64,000 bases of DNA from Anagrus nilaparvatae (GCA_022575985.1 JAKSXM010000237.1:948501-1012500); one strand, 5' to 3'; positions 46,648-58,145 are shown, numbered from the stretch's first letter. Numbers and translations are program-made. The notes: generated by a model not told the origin, from the letters alone.

Positions 46648-48254
46648 ATGTTAAAAATCTTCAGAGCTGCGGTTCAAGATTCACTTTACGACTGGTGTTC
46701 ACGTTTCTCAAGTTTAGCGAGGCTAACAAGATCCTTTTCTTTTTTGTACAGATGGAAATCCAACGCTCTTCTAGATCCAAATGCTGAGAAGCTGTCAGCT
46801 CCATCTTTCCACGACTTTTCTGAAGCTCTAGCCGCTATCATTAGGGTCACGCAACACCATCACTTTGAAGATGACATCAAGGCCATCACTCGTCACGGTG
46901 CTGTTGGTAAATCCAGTCTTCTCAAGGACTTGAAACCATTCATATCTGCAGACAACATACTGCGAGTCGGCGGTCGAACACAAGAACTTGCTGGCTGCTA
47001 CGATGAGAAACATCCTCTAATTATACCAAAGGGCTCACAACTCGCCAAACTGCTGATTCACGACGCACACATTCGTACTCTTCACGACGGTGCCCAGCTA
47101 ACACAATTCTACGACGTCACTATTGGGTCATCCACGACCGGAGCCAAATTCGTCAAACAATCAAATGCTGCACCAAGTGCCTTCGCTTTCAAGGCCGACC
47201 TCAACAACAATTAATTGCCAACTTACCAGCTGTACGTCTCAAGCCATCACGTCCATTCACCTACATAGGGGTTGACTACGCCGGACCGTTCAACATAAGA
47301 GCTTCCAAGGGTCGTGGCCACACATCTTGCAAAGGCTACGTAGCCATTTTCGTCTGTATGGTTACTCGAGCAGTCCATATAGAAATAGTCTCTGACTACT
47401 CTTCCAAGGCGTTTCTGGCTGCATTCAGACGTTTTGTCAGTCGACGAGACATGTGCCGCACCATGTACAGCAACCAAGGGACCACGTTCAAGGTCGCTGC
47501 CAATGACATCCAGAAATTATTCGCGGCCAACTCCAACTTCATCAATGATGTCTCAATGACTGTCAGAGCAGAGGGCGTCGAGTGGTCCTTCATTCCACCT
47601 AAGGCTCCACACCATGGCGGACTCTGGGAGTCCAAGGTCAAATCCTTTAAACATCACTTTCGACGAGTTGCAGCGGACTTAAAACTTACATTTGAGGAGT
47701 TTTTAACGCTTGCAACACAAATCGAGGCCTGCATAAACTCCAGGCCCTTGAGTCCTCTTACCAGCGACGCCAACGACACCAACGCTTTGACGCCAGGGCA
47801 CTTCCTGATAGGTGGCCCTATTCAAATACTTCCAGCTCCATACTCGCCAATTGATGAACCAACAAGAACGCCAACAGAAAGATGGTTACTTATACAGAAA
47901 ATACTAGGGGATTTTTGGCGCCGTTGGCGAGTAGAAGTACTTCACGACTTACAACGACGTTCAAAGTGGTTGGAACCACACCGAAACCTACAAGTCAACG
48001 ACATTGTCATCATTATGGACGATCTCTGTCCACCAGCCTCCTGGTCACTCGGAAGGGTTATCCAGTGCCATCCTGGGCCTGATGGGCTTACCAGAGTCGT
48101 CACACTAAAGACATCAACAACTGAACTACGCCGCCCAGTCACCAAACTAATCTTGCTGCCAGTCAACAACAAAGCAATTACTCACTTTACTGCTGTTCAT
48201 TGCCAGGGTCAGGTTGTTTCACGGCGGGCGGAAGACTCAATCATCAATTCATAA
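46648..48254 (+). pseudogene. BEL integrase and C-terminal domain
   Basis: The first frame (46648-47214) has the H2C2-type zinc region: HPLIIPKGSQLAKLLIHDAH and HDGAQLTQ. A one-base shift near 47105 moves the Cys pair (KCCTKC) to the next frame, which leads into YIGVDYAGPF (first catalytic Asp), MVTRAVHIEIVSDYS, then MYSNQGTTF. Here the expected second catalytic Asp (S-D-N/Q-G) is Asn. HHGGLWESKVKSFK carries the catalytic Glu. From LTPGHFLIGGPI to LRRPVTKLILL is the DUF5641-type C-terminal domain of BEL integrases. Both the frameshift and the D-to-N change disable it. Confidence 0.85.
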
Positions 48255-48484
48255 AGACAATAAATTAAAACTTGTAAAAGGTCAATTAAGTCACAATTAA
48301 ATCATTTCATTTTTTCTTTTTTTATAAAGTTACTGGACGCAAAAGGCTCCTAACTAAATAAACTTAATTGACTTTTATCATAAAATGTAAAATTCTATTA
48401 GTATTGTATAGAATCACGCGTTATTCAAAAGGCAGTTTAGCGCGGAATTAATTCGTTAAAAATTCTTTAACGAGGCGGGCGGTA

Positions 48485-49019
48485 TGTTACGGCCAATGGC
48501 ATAAAATTCATATTTTTTCTATATTCGCGGTAAATTAAAATCTCACGCGATACTGCATAATTTGATCTATCGGCCCCCGGTTTCACGGCCCCTTCTCTTA
48601 CGTAAAATTTCTCTCGCTTATAAAACCGTTTACTGCGCTCGACTCGCTCTCATTCTGTGGTCGGTCTTCGCGCATTCAAGTAAAATCAAAATTCAAGTTA
48701 ATCACGTGCCGCCCGGCTTGGTAAATTAAATACAATTTTAATTCAATCAATATACAGTCCACTAAATCGATCTCTTTATTATAATAATTATTAATTCACT
48801 TATTTTATTTATTTAAATTCACCGGAGTGCAAACGTTTAGTTTAACTGCCAAAATTGTAGTATTTTTTTTTATTAAACGATTTATTTAATAAACGCGTGT
48901 GAAGTAAAACCCCACATGCAATATCAACATAACCGAACAGTGTTAAACTGATAATTTTCCAAACATTTTCGACTCCCTGAATTCCCAATATTTTCCAAAA
49001 TTTAAGCGAAAATATTACA
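48485..49019 (+). repeat. 3' LTR of the BEL element
   Basis: The partner of 41438-41973. It is preceded by a purine-rich tract (AACGAGGCGGGCGG) that serves as polypurine primer and followed by the CAAGT target duplication. Confidence 0.9.
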
Positions 49020-49640
49020 CAAGTATTTGCAAATTATTATTTGTTCCTTTAGGTTGGTTAACTCCCATTTTAAAAACAGGCAAGGTTTTCATACAAAAAC
49101 TTTGGTTGGCCAAGTTGGAATGGGATTGTAGGCTTCCTGAGGATTTGCGAAAATTCTTAAATTGGTACAATAAATTAGATTCATGAAATTCCTTAAAAAT
49201 CCCACGTTGGATAAGTTACGTTCCTAATGCATAATACAAACTGTTCCGATTTGCTGATGTTTTTAATTTGGCTTATAGCGCCTGTGTATATTTAAAAGTA
49301 TCCTTCAATGTTCAAAGTAATTAATGTTTGATACAGGCTAAATCAAAGTTTGACCCCATAAAACCAGTAATAACGATTCCTAAATTAGAATTAAGCGCAG
49401 CTCTTTTGTTTTCATGCTTAACTTTCAAAGTCTTAAGAACCTTAAATCTCGAAGCAGTAAATATATATTTATTTTTGGACTCCACATATGTTCTACGCTG
49501 CCTATAAGAATACCCGTAAATATTATGGAAAAAATTTTTGTTGCAAATTTTTGTCATTTTCAGCAATACTGGGACCAACTTAAAATATTTCAAGGGGGAC
49601 TTTTCGGAAAATTACCAATGATTTCTCGTATAACTTGAAA
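49020..49640 (+). pseudogene. Old BEL/Pao pol fragment, downstream half
   Basis: It continues the 41034-41437 fragment: LGWLTPILKTGKVFIQKLWL is followed by LFRFADVFNLAYSACVYLK (RNase H) and IPKLELSAALLF, with DSTYVLRCL next, all in shifting frames. The order is the normal BEL RT/RNase H order, confirming that a single element was split by the insertion. It fades out near 49640. Confidence 0.75.
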
Positions 49641-49649
49641 TGAAATAGA

Positions 49650-50130
49650 ACCCTTTTAGAAAATGCTATTATCTCCGAGGTATATGTTTTATTTTTTTAC
49701 CACACTATATTTTTCAATTTTCAAAAATGATTGACTTAAGAACATAAGAAAAGATTTTTCTTAATTAACTGGGGTTTTAAGAGGTTCAAAAAAAGATTTT
49801 TAAAATGAAAATTTACTTTTATCACCTGGACGTATTTTACAATTTTTTAAGATGGTGAACTAAAATCATGCAAAAGAGAACATTCTGCATTACCCTAGGA
49901 TTTTAATGGCTTATATAAACATTTATATAAATGAAAAACTTCATTTTCTTACCCCAACGTATTTTTTGATTTCTTAAAATAGCGGACTAAAGAAACATAA
50001 AACAAAGAATTTTCTATATTACCTAAGATTTCGGAAACGTTTTTATGAATTAGAATTTTCATTTTTTCACCTTAACGTATTTCCTGATTTTCAAAAAAAA
50101 ATGAAAAAAAGGAACTTTTTACATTACTGT
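49650..50130 (+). repeat. Degenerate units related to the 129 bp foldback repeat
   Basis: About four diverged units with TTTTTAAGATGGTGAACT, ATTACCCTAGGATTTTAATGG and TTCATTTTCTTACCCCAACG, in the same order as the 129 bp unit (CCAAGATGGCGGACC, TTACCTGGGGGTTTT, TTCATTTTTTCACCCCAACG). Probably an old foldback relic. Confidence 0.55.
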
Positions 50131-50437
50131 ATCACTATGTCACTCAATACTGTGTCACAATTCCACGGCAATTCCAATTCTAAATAATTCCAAACAATTC
50201 TAATTCTAGAGAATTTCAAACAATTCCATCTATCTGTTTTACGCACGGTGGGCTTGGCTGATAGTGGGGATACGAACGGATAAAAGAAGAGAAAAAGAAG
50301 GAAAAATTATAATTATTAAATAATTATAATTATTAAATAATTATGAAATTAAATAAATAATTTTTAATAGTTATTAATAATTTTTAAACAAAAATAAATT
50401 TATCATTGTCTTTTTTTTTTAAGTTTGGTTGTTATAC
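50131..50437. other. AT-rich spacer
   Basis: A short run of AATTCCA/AATTCTA repeats near 50150-50230, then low-complexity A/T. No gene. Confidence 0.5.
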
Positions 50438-50445
50438 ATATACAT

Positions 50446-51491
50446 TAGAGTGGACCTGTTTTTGGACTTTGTAGAAAAACTTTGCTCCCCGGGTTTTTTT
50501 GTGAAGTTTTGGTCATAAAAAGTTCCCAGTTCCAAGGATTTTGCTTTAGCCTTACAAAAACACGTGCCTGTAACCACATCAATTATCCCATTTAAATAAC
50601 ATGGGAATTTTGAGTTTTTAGCTATACAAATTTTCACAAAAGCCAAAAAGCGTTTTAAAATGCTAATTTTTACTGGAAAACATACTTTTATATGTTGTAA
50701 AGACATACAAACCACCCTGCATTCATCCCAAAGGGAATTTTGGGGCTAAAAATGCAAATTTACATTTTTGCTCAATCTTATAAAACAGGGTTTTTCGGTA
50801 ATTTTCGATAAAAAGCTACAACCTCAAAAATTAACCAAAACACTTCTGGTTGGTTCACTTTTTTTGGTATAAGTGTCACCTTTCAAACGACGTAAGCTGT
50901 ATATTTTTATCACAGTTTCTCTTAGCGCTATAGTCAATTAACCTACTGGTAATTTTTGACCCGAAATGACCAATTTTTAAATTTATTTAAATTGCTGCCA
51001 AAATTGTAAATTTTGACGAAATTGAGTTTTAAAGGCCTTAATAATTTTTTACAAGCTTCAAGTTTCCAAAAATTTTTTACTCGTCTCTTTTCTTTAATTA
51101 GTTTTTAAGATATTACTTTTCAAAGATAACGATAAAAATTAACTTTTTTTGAAAACCCTGAAATTGGGACTCGGTAAATTTGCGTTTCTAGCCCCAAAAT
51201 TCCCTTTGGAATGAATGCAGGGCAGTTTGTATGTCTTAACAACATATAAAAGTATGTTTTCCAGAAAAAATTAGCATTTTAAAACGCTTTTTGGCTTTTG
51301 TGAAAATTTGTATAGCTAAAAACTAAAAATTCCCATGTTATTTAAATGGGAAAATTGACGTGGTTACAGGCACGTGTTTTTGCAGGGCTAAAGTAAAATC
51401 CTTGGAACTGGGAACTTTTTATGACTAAAACTTCACAAAAAAACCCGGGGAGCAAAGTTTTTCCACAAAGTCCAAAAATTGGTCCACTCTA
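50446..51491. mobile_element. hAT-type palindromic MITE
   Basis: The 1046 bp element starts TAGAGTGGACC and ends GGTCCACTCTA, flanked by the perfect 8 bp duplication ATATACAT (50438-50445 and 51492-51499). The 8 bp target duplication and YAGAG-like terminus are hAT hallmarks. Arms of over 300 bp (GACTTTGTAGAAAAACTTTG, CTCCCCGGGTTTTTTTGTG) pair across a centre that is related to the palindromic MITE at 10771-11614. The ORF in the left arm is a shadow. Confidence 0.85.
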
Positions 51492-51499
51492 ATATACAT

Positions 51500-52030
51500 A
51501 TAACTAGCATAGGTGATAGGGGTGGGGGCTTCGCCCCTGGAGCCCCCTCTGTGTCGCATTTACTTTTGTTTGTGTTGCTTAAAAAAATCATGTTTTACTG
51601 CAAATTTTTAATTATTCAAACACATTCAAACTATTCACAGCAGCGTAGGTGAAGGATTAATGAAAAATTATAGGTTCTGTTTGATTCTATAATTATAATA
51701 GAGGAAATAAAAAAATTTAACTGAGTACATACAGACAGACAAATAAATTTTAAATATATATAGTATATATAGTATTAAGATATGCATATATAGATGGTTC
51801 TAGAATTGACTGAATCAAAAAATACCAATGGCGACATTAAAATTTTATCATATTTTTCAGATATTTCAATTTTTAACCAAATTTTCAAAAAATTTAATCT
51901 TTCCTAAAATCTTTTATTTTAACTTTATTTTAACATTGGTTTTATGTAATTTCGTTATTTTGGACACAGGCACACAAATTAACTAGATCATTGCTAACAA
52001 TGCTAGACCGTGCGAAGCATAATAAGTCAC
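51500..52030 (+). repeat. Dispersed-repeat copy with CAGA tract
   Basis: It contains GGGGGCTTCGCCCCTGGAGC near 51525, ACAGACAGACAAATAAATTT near 51730, and ATTTTATCATATTTTTCAG (also near 31155). It ends near CTAGACCGTGCGAAGCATAA. It belongs with the copies at 28486-32500. Confidence 0.55.
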
Positions 52031-52763
52031 TGTATTTTTTTTTTTTTAATATAGTTGATAATTACTTTTGCAAGAATGTAAAATTTTTTTTAAACCAATT
52101 TTATTTGTTGAAATATTTGATTACTTGCAAATATAATTATTAAATAATTTGAAATTTTATTAATAAATACATTTGACATACATAATATGACTTTACCTAC
52201 TTTTGATAAAGTATAATATTTTAAGGGAAAGATATTTTATCTTTTTCTCTTTCTCTGAATTCATATCATTGGATAAAAATTTATCTGTTTACTCTTTTTT
52301 TTAAGGATACATGTACTACACGTGCGATTTAGATATAGGGGGTCAATCTGTAAAATTGATAAGAAATTATTTTTTATTCGTAATTACGCGAGGGCGCGCG
52401 TGGCAAGAGGTCGACTAAAATTACTGCTCCTCATTTAATTCTGTTTTCAAATAAGATAGTGTTTTTAATTAGTCTATAATATACAATAATTTGTGAAATT
52501 ATATGTGCTATCAAGTGAATAATAAGATAATAAGTGCATCTAGTCATTGTAGGATATTTCTTAATTTATGCACTCAAGAATACGACGTACTGTAGTCTCA
52601 TCACACACACAGTCAACATATAGAAGTTGAAACTTTTTTTTCATCAAAGGCAATATAATATATATACAAACTTAAAATTTCACCTCGACCTAAACATCTG
52701 CTGCCGCCGCTCTAGTGTCATCATAATAGCATACGGTAAAACATTCATATATACAATGCATTA
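52031..52763 (+). other. AT-rich sequence and probable LINE 5' UTR
   Basis: The last 300-400 bp before ORF1 are less AT-biased (GCGAGGGCGCGCGTGGCAAG near 52387) and probably form the LINE's 5' UTR. The exact 5' end is not visible, and no target duplication could be paired with the 3' tail. Confidence 0.4.
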
Positions 52764-54431
52764 ATGCATTTTACTAAAGAATACATTCGCGCATATATAT
52801 ATACATATACATATACATCTTTATACATCATTGTTGTTGTTCTCATTTTTGGCGGGATTATTATGACATCAATGCAGGCAAAAGAACTCTGTATTATCTG
52901 CAATCAGCCCAAAATAAAGAGTTACCCTTTGCACAAGTGTTCTACATGTGGTAAATATCTACATAGGAAATGTGCTATACCGACACCTGGCAGTCAATCA
53001 CTAAACTGTGCAAAGTGTATACCTACTGGTAACAGTAATAATAAAAAGGAAAAGAGGGATAGTACAGTCAAGAAAGAGAAGAATATAGGCGTAAACTCCG
53101 CCCAAAAAGGGAGGGTTTATACCAACAATAAAGGCACGCCTTCTACCAGTAGCAGCTCTTTAAAAGCTCGACTATCTTACTCCGCCACATTAAAATCCAG
53201 ACGCTCGGACTTAAAATCAATTTCTGAGAGAAAATCAGACACTTCAAATGATGTAAATATATGCTATCTTCCATCTCATGCGAATTTTCAACAACAGTTT
53301 GACACAATTACTAAATCGCTTCAAGAACTACAACTGAAATGTACAAACAACAATACTATGAATTATTTCCTCAAACAAGAAAATCAACGTTTGAATGACC
53401 TTGTACATTTCATGCAGAATTCATTCAGTTTTTCTACATTCACAGCAGAATTACCAACAAAAAATATCAAGAAGAAGCCAGACAACAATTATAACTCTCA
53501 AAGTAACACTCTTTTTAATAATAATAATAATAAAGAAACTATTAATTTTAATTTGAATAATAATAGCTTAGAAAATAATATTAATTTATCTAATTTAGAA
53601 TCTAATTTTATTTCAAATAATTTTAATTTTAACAACAATCTTGACGTAATAAATAATCGTGATATAAATAATAGTAGAAATAACTGTGATAATAATAATA
53701 GTCATTCTAGTCCTGTTAATAATTCTAGTAACACATACTGCAATAAGTACCAAAAATTACCTGTCACTCAGACAATTACACCTTCTGCCCCATTATCTGT
53801 CAATGATAAACAAAATGATGTTTCGATTGAGAGAAGGGAGCTTTTCATTCCGGGTTTTATGAAAATTAATAATAATAATAATTTACATTGTATAGCTTTT
53901 TCAGTCTTAAAAATGGTACTTCCTTATCTCAATCGAACAGACATAACTAGGGTACGATTTGCTCTTCCTAAATCATCCACTTCAAACAACCAAAAAATAA
54001 CAACAGAATTCCCCTCTTTTATCATAACTTTAAAAAATTCTGAACTGGTTCAATTAGTGATGCGTACAAAGAAAACTCTTAACTATCTTACTACAAAAGA
54101 CATTGACTTATCCACCTTAAACTCGGAGGTTGCTACTGCCTTGCCAGATAAAAAAATTTTTATTAATGAAGTATTAACATCGACTGCACGTAATCAATAT
54201 ATATTTATTAAGGAAACTGCTCAGAGATTAGGTTTCAAATTTGTCTGGCATAGCAGTGGTGACTTCCTGGTTAGATGGAGAAATAGAACGCGGGCATATA
54301 CAGTAAAGTCAGTTTCTGGCCTGAATGCTATCTTTACACATATTTCCCCTAACATAAGAAATACTCCTAGTCCATTTCGTAACCAACATATTAATAGGGT
54401 GAACACTTCTATAACACATAATTCAGCATGA
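52764..54431 (+). CDS. LINE ORF1: PHD finger, Asn-rich linker, FP-like C-terminus
   Basis: 555 codons from the first ATG. The second Met-rich start (MTSMQAKELC, 52863) is the more likely initiator because the first 33 residues are a repetitive Tyr/Thr hydrophobic stretch. Residues about 42-90 form a C4HC3 PHD-type finger (CIIC, HKCSTC, YLHRKC, CAKC). A basic region and a long Asn-rich linker (about 240-350) follow. From ELFIPGFMK onward comes a fold-like segment with ITRVRFALPK, then KKIFINEVLTSTARNQYIF and GFKFVWHSSGDFLVRWRNR, the nucleic-acid-binding C-terminal block common in insect LINE ORF1s and similar to baculovirus FP proteins. It likely binds element RNA. Ends at a TGA set in CTAG (see the separate site). 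Confidence 0.85.
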   Translation: MHFTKEYIRAYIYTYTYTSLYIIVVVLIFGGIIMTSMQAKELCIICNQPKIKSYPLHKCSTCGKYLHRKCAIPTPGSQSLNCAKCIPTGNSNNKKEKRDSTVKKEKNIGVNSAQKGRVYTNNKGTPSTSSSSLKARLSYSATLKSRRSDLKSISERKSDTSNDVNICYLPSHANFQQQFDTITKSLQELQLKCTNNNTMNYFLKQENQRLNDLVHFMQNSFSFSTFTAELPTKNIKKKPDNNYNSQSNTLFNNNNNKETINFNLNNNSLENNINLSNLESNFISNNFNFNNNLDVINNRDINNSRNNCDNNNSHSSPVNNSSNTYCNKYQKLPVTQTITPSAPLSVNDKQNDVSIERRELFIPGFMKINNNNNLHCIAFSVLKMVLPYLNRTDITRVRFALPKSSTSNNQKITTEFPSFIITLKNSELVQLVMRTKKTLNYLTTKDIDLSTLNSEVATALPDKKIFINEVLTSTARNQYIFIKETAQRLGFKFVWHSSGDFLVRWRNRTRAYTVKSVSGLNAIFTHISPNIRNTPSPFRNQHINRVNTSITHNSA

Positions 54432-54435
54432 CTAG
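54429..54435 (+). promoter_or_regulatory. Candidate stop-codon readthrough site between ORF1 and ORF2
   Basis: The ORF1 stop is TGA followed directly by CTAG. UGA-CUA(G) is an established leaky-stop context. The same frame continues without another stop through LGNNDSASNSPSLKVGFL into the endonuclease domain. No ATG lies in that frame before residue about 170 of ORF2 (DTLMSDL), well inside the endonuclease. Readthrough would give a fused ORF1-ORF2 protein. The alternative is a point mutation of an originally fused ORF. Confidence 0.6.
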
Positions 54436-57292
54436 GAAACAATGATTCGGCATCCAATAGTCCTTCATTAAAAGTTGGGTTTTTGAATGCATCTTCACTA
54501 AAGAAGCATGTATGGCAGATTCGTGATTTTTTTACTAATAATGATTCATATCATGTATTTGGTATTGTTGAATCCAGACTTGGATCAGATGTCAGTGACA
54601 GTATCATCAATATACCAGGTTATAGTACATTAAGGCAAGATCGCAATACTCATGGTGGTGGAGTTCTCTTATATATTAAAGAGAATTTTAAGGCCAAGAT
54701 ATTGTGTTCTTTGAAAACTGAACAAACTGGTAAACCTCTCAGACCTGAATTTCTGCTATGCTCTATCTGGCAGGGTAATTCTATACCAACTTTAATAGCT
54801 CTTGTATATCGTCCCCCTGATGTAAATATTAGGTCAGATCGTACATTCATTGACTCGTTACGCCTACACATTTCAGACTACAGCCATAAGGTCATAATTG
54901 GTGACTGGAATGCTGATATACTGAACACTAATGACTCTGACACGCGTTTTTTAGATACTCTCATGAGTGACTTATCAGTTAAATTAATAAATACTGGTCC
55001 ATCACATCACACAGATGACAAAGATACCTGGATAGACAGTATTTTTGTTGACAAATGTGATACTGTATTAAGCTTTGATCGCCATCTTCCAAATTTTCCA
55101 AGTAGACATGATATTATCTCAGTCACCATTGAAATATTCTATCCTGAGCCTTCTAATTTACCGACCAAATACAAGGCTATTAATACAATAACAGCTCATA
55201 ATTTGAACAGTTACCTGACCAAACTTGACTGGAGAACTTTCTCTCCTGAGACAAATGACTTTGACATTGAGCAGGGTCTCTTGACATTGACAAACAATAT
55301 ACATAGTGCTATTGACATACTTGCCCCAGATAAAACCTTAAGACCTGAAAAAACTAGATTTCCTTGGCTCAACTCAGAACTTCGCTTATTAAAATCAAAG
55401 CGTGACGCCACTAGTAGAAGGTATCACAGAACAGGCTCTAAAAGATTTTTAAATGAGTTTTTATTGCTTGCTAATGAATATGAAGAGCAGTCTGAGAATG
55501 CTCGTTGCTCCTATATGCATAATCGCATATGTGGCACTCTTGATGCTAACAAAGATTTCTGGAAAGAGATGAAGAGTCTTGGACTCATTCCAAAAGTAAA
55601 TGATGCCCTTCACGGGTTTTCACCGGAGGAACTCAATTTGTTTCTTTCAAACATCTCCATCTCTCCTACTGAGGATTCCTCCTTGCCGTTAAATATCATC
55701 AACAGTTCTTCACCAGAAGGCTTCGTTTTCAAAGAAGTGTCCATAAATGATGTCATCCTGACTGTGTCTCATTTTAGTTCGCAGGCGAAAGGTGATGATG
55801 AAATTCCTCAAAGTATCATAGCTAAGTCACTTCCAAAAATAGCTTTGCATCTCACCAAATTATTCACTCGCTTTCTAAGGGTATTTTCCCATCGGAATGG
55901 AAAAAGTCCAGAATTCTGGCAATCAAAAAAGTCCCTATACCATCGACTCCTTCTGATTTTCGCCCTGTATCTCTCTTATGCTTCTTGTCGAAGGTCTTGG
56001 AAAAGCTTGCTCATGATCAGGTGGTGGGCTTCTTGACCAAAAGAAAAGTTTCAGACATATACCAGACTGGCTTTCGTAAACACCACAGCACTCAGTCTGC
56101 TTTAATCAAATTAACTGATGATATACGCCTGGGCAAGGAAAAGAAGCTAGCCACTCTGTTATTACAGTTTGACTTTTCTAAGGCATTTGACAATGTTTCA
56201 CCATCTAAGCTTCTTCAAAAACTTCAGGTGATTGGCTTTTCAAGATCATCATTAACCTGGTTCTGGTCATACTTGAGCGGACGTTCCATGTGTGTTGCTT
56301 CCAAAGTATCCTCTTCGTCTTATCGTGGTACAAACATAGGAGTGCCTCAAGGCTCAGTACTTGGTCCGCTCCTGTTTTGTATATAAATTAATGATCTAAA
56401 GGATCACTTGGTTGAGCATAATACTTTTAGGCTACTGTATGCCGATGATCTTCACATATATGTCCAAACCCCAACGCATCTGATTGAGCAGGGCATACAA
56501 CAATTATCTAAGTCAGCAAAAATAGTGGTGTCATGGGCAGAATCAAATGGCTTATCATTAAATATAAAAAAGACCAAGGCTATCGTTTTTGGTTCCTGTA
56601 AAACCTTAAAAACATTTAAAAAGCTAGATATACCAAAAATATACATCAATATGAATGGTGATTGTATTCCATTTGTGGAGCAAGTTACCTGCCTAGGCGT
56701 TATACTTGATAATACCCTCTCCTGGCGTTCTCAAATTCAACAAGTCACCAAAAAAGTGAATAGGGTACTTTATGGCCTTCGGATCATTAGACCCTGCACC
56801 TCTCAATCTCTCCGTAAACGTCTAGTTGAGTCATTAGTAATGCCACAATTGGATTATTGTAGTGTCATCTACTCTGATATCTCTAAACAATTGGGTGACC
56901 AGCTTCAGAGGCTTTCTAATACAAGTATTAGGTATATCTTCGGATTAAAACGGCAGGAACACATCACGCCTTACAGAAGACGACTTAAATGGATGCAAAT
57001 AACTACTCGCACGAACTATTTTGCATCGTTGACTATGTATAAAATAATACGTATGAAACAACCCCCATTTCTTTTACCACTATTTAAACCATATAAAAGA
57101 GACAGGCCATCTCGTGGACCCCGTAAAGATCTGGATATACCCTCTGTTATACATAATTGGGGTTTGCAATCTTTTCAAGTCAAATATGCCAAATTTTGGA
57201 ATATGATACCACCATGCATACGTGATCTCCCCTCATTCACACAGTTCAAAAAAAGTATTAAATCATATTTATTTAGTTTGGACAATAAATGA
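54432..57292 (+). pseudogene. LINE ORF2: APE endonuclease and reverse transcriptase
   Basis: The endonuclease runs from KVGFLNASSLKKH (54471 onward) with VESRLGSD (Glu), VYRPPD, GDWNAD and SRHDIISVTI. The RT begins around FSSQAKGDDEIP. A frameshift near 55875 moves the reading to the frame containing FRPVSLL, then QTGFRKHHSTQSALI, FDFSKAFDNV, GVPQGSVLGPLLF. A single-base nonsense (TAA, where INDL is preceded by a Tyr codon in relatives) sits at about 56383. The catalytic LLYADD (56440) and GLSLNIKKTKAIVFG follow, then the thumb and C-terminal block. Catalytic residues are intact, and only these two lesions disable it. Confidence 0.85.
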
Positions 57293-57613
57293 CCATTAAT
57301 TTACTTTATTTAATTAATTTACTTAATTTTACTATTAATTTATTAATTTATTGACTATATATTATTTACTATTAAATTAAATATTACTATTGACTTTTTA
57401 TTTATTAACTTATAATTTTATTGACGTTATAGCAATTGTTATATATATTTTAAATTCGTTTATTAATTTTAACTATTTACTACTGACAGATTGTTGTTGA
57501 CTTTTGATTTGTTTCAATTTGAATTATTGTATTTTAAAGAATTTTTATTATATTGTATTAACTTATAAAACAATTGTAAAAGAGTGTACTAATTTTTGTC
57601 ATGGCAAAATAAA

Positions 57614-57647
<34 letters not shown>

Positions 57648-57648
57648 T
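57293..57648 (+). other. LINE 3' UTR and (AAT)n tail
   Basis: AT-rich 3' UTR with a GGCAAAATAAACTG box just before about ten AAT repeats. The box is shared with the other LINE ends at 24190 (TTGCAAAATAAAG) and 61260 (inverted). Confidence 0.75.
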
Positions 57649-58145
57649 TATATTTTCCTTGCGAATTATCTCTTATATTTTTTTAAGAATGCTTTTTCAA
57701 ATTATTCTAAAGAATTTATTGCTATCTAGAATTAGCCTGGGATGTCTATTTTTTTTTTAATATTTTTTTAAATTAGTCTAAAGAATTTATTGATATCTTG
57801 GATTAGGCTGGCATTTCTAAAATTTTTTTATATATTAGACATCTCAAATTTACATTACATCTTTTTTTGCTTTTTTTTCTGTCCCTGCCGGATCCGTAAG
57901 ACAATAGTTAAATTATACATAATGAATATTATCAAAATGCTAAACTTAGAATATTTTAGAAAGCCGTATTGTTTTTTATCATTCATTTCTTGCCAAATTG
58001 ATGAGATCAGCATATTGAATTTTCTATTCTCTCCATTAAATAGCAAAAGCAAAAATCATTTTTTTTATTTAAAATATTGGCCTACAGACCCGGGATAGAA
58101 AAAAAAAGAAAAAAAAGATGTAATGTAAATTTGAGATGTCTAATA

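Larger units (their letters stand above)
41438..49019 (+). mobile_element. Full-length BEL/Pao LTR retrotransposon
   Basis: Two LTRs (41438-41973, 48485-49019) differ by six substitutions and a one-base indel by my alignment, so insertion was recent on this genome's scale. A 5 bp target duplication CAAGT flanks it (41433-41437, 49020-49024). Internal order is gag, zinc knuckles, protease, RT, RNase H, integrase and a C-terminal domain, as in BEL/Pao. Pol has several frameshifts and an inserted minisatellite element (46316-46646). It is therefore not autonomous now, despite the young LTRs. It landed inside an older BEL fragment. Confidence 0.9.
52764..57648 (+). mobile_element. Nearly complete non-LTR retrotransposon (LINE) with PHD-type ORF1
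   Basis: It encodes a PHD-finger ORF1 (52764-54431) and an APE endonuclease plus RT ORF2 (54432-57292), then a 3' UTR with GCAAAATAAA and an (AAT)n tail at about 57617-57648. ORF1 with a PHD finger and a non-A short-repeat tail suit the CR1/jockey assemblage; I would not commit to a clade. Only one frameshift and one nonsense codon spoil ORF2, so it is a young copy. A 5'-truncated relative lies at 23294-24225. Confidence 0.85.

Noticed and set aside
46440..46649. Gly-rich ORF with KIDAFRGGG repeats
   Set aside because: Translation of the C-run minisatellite; low complexity and inside a disrupted BEL pol.
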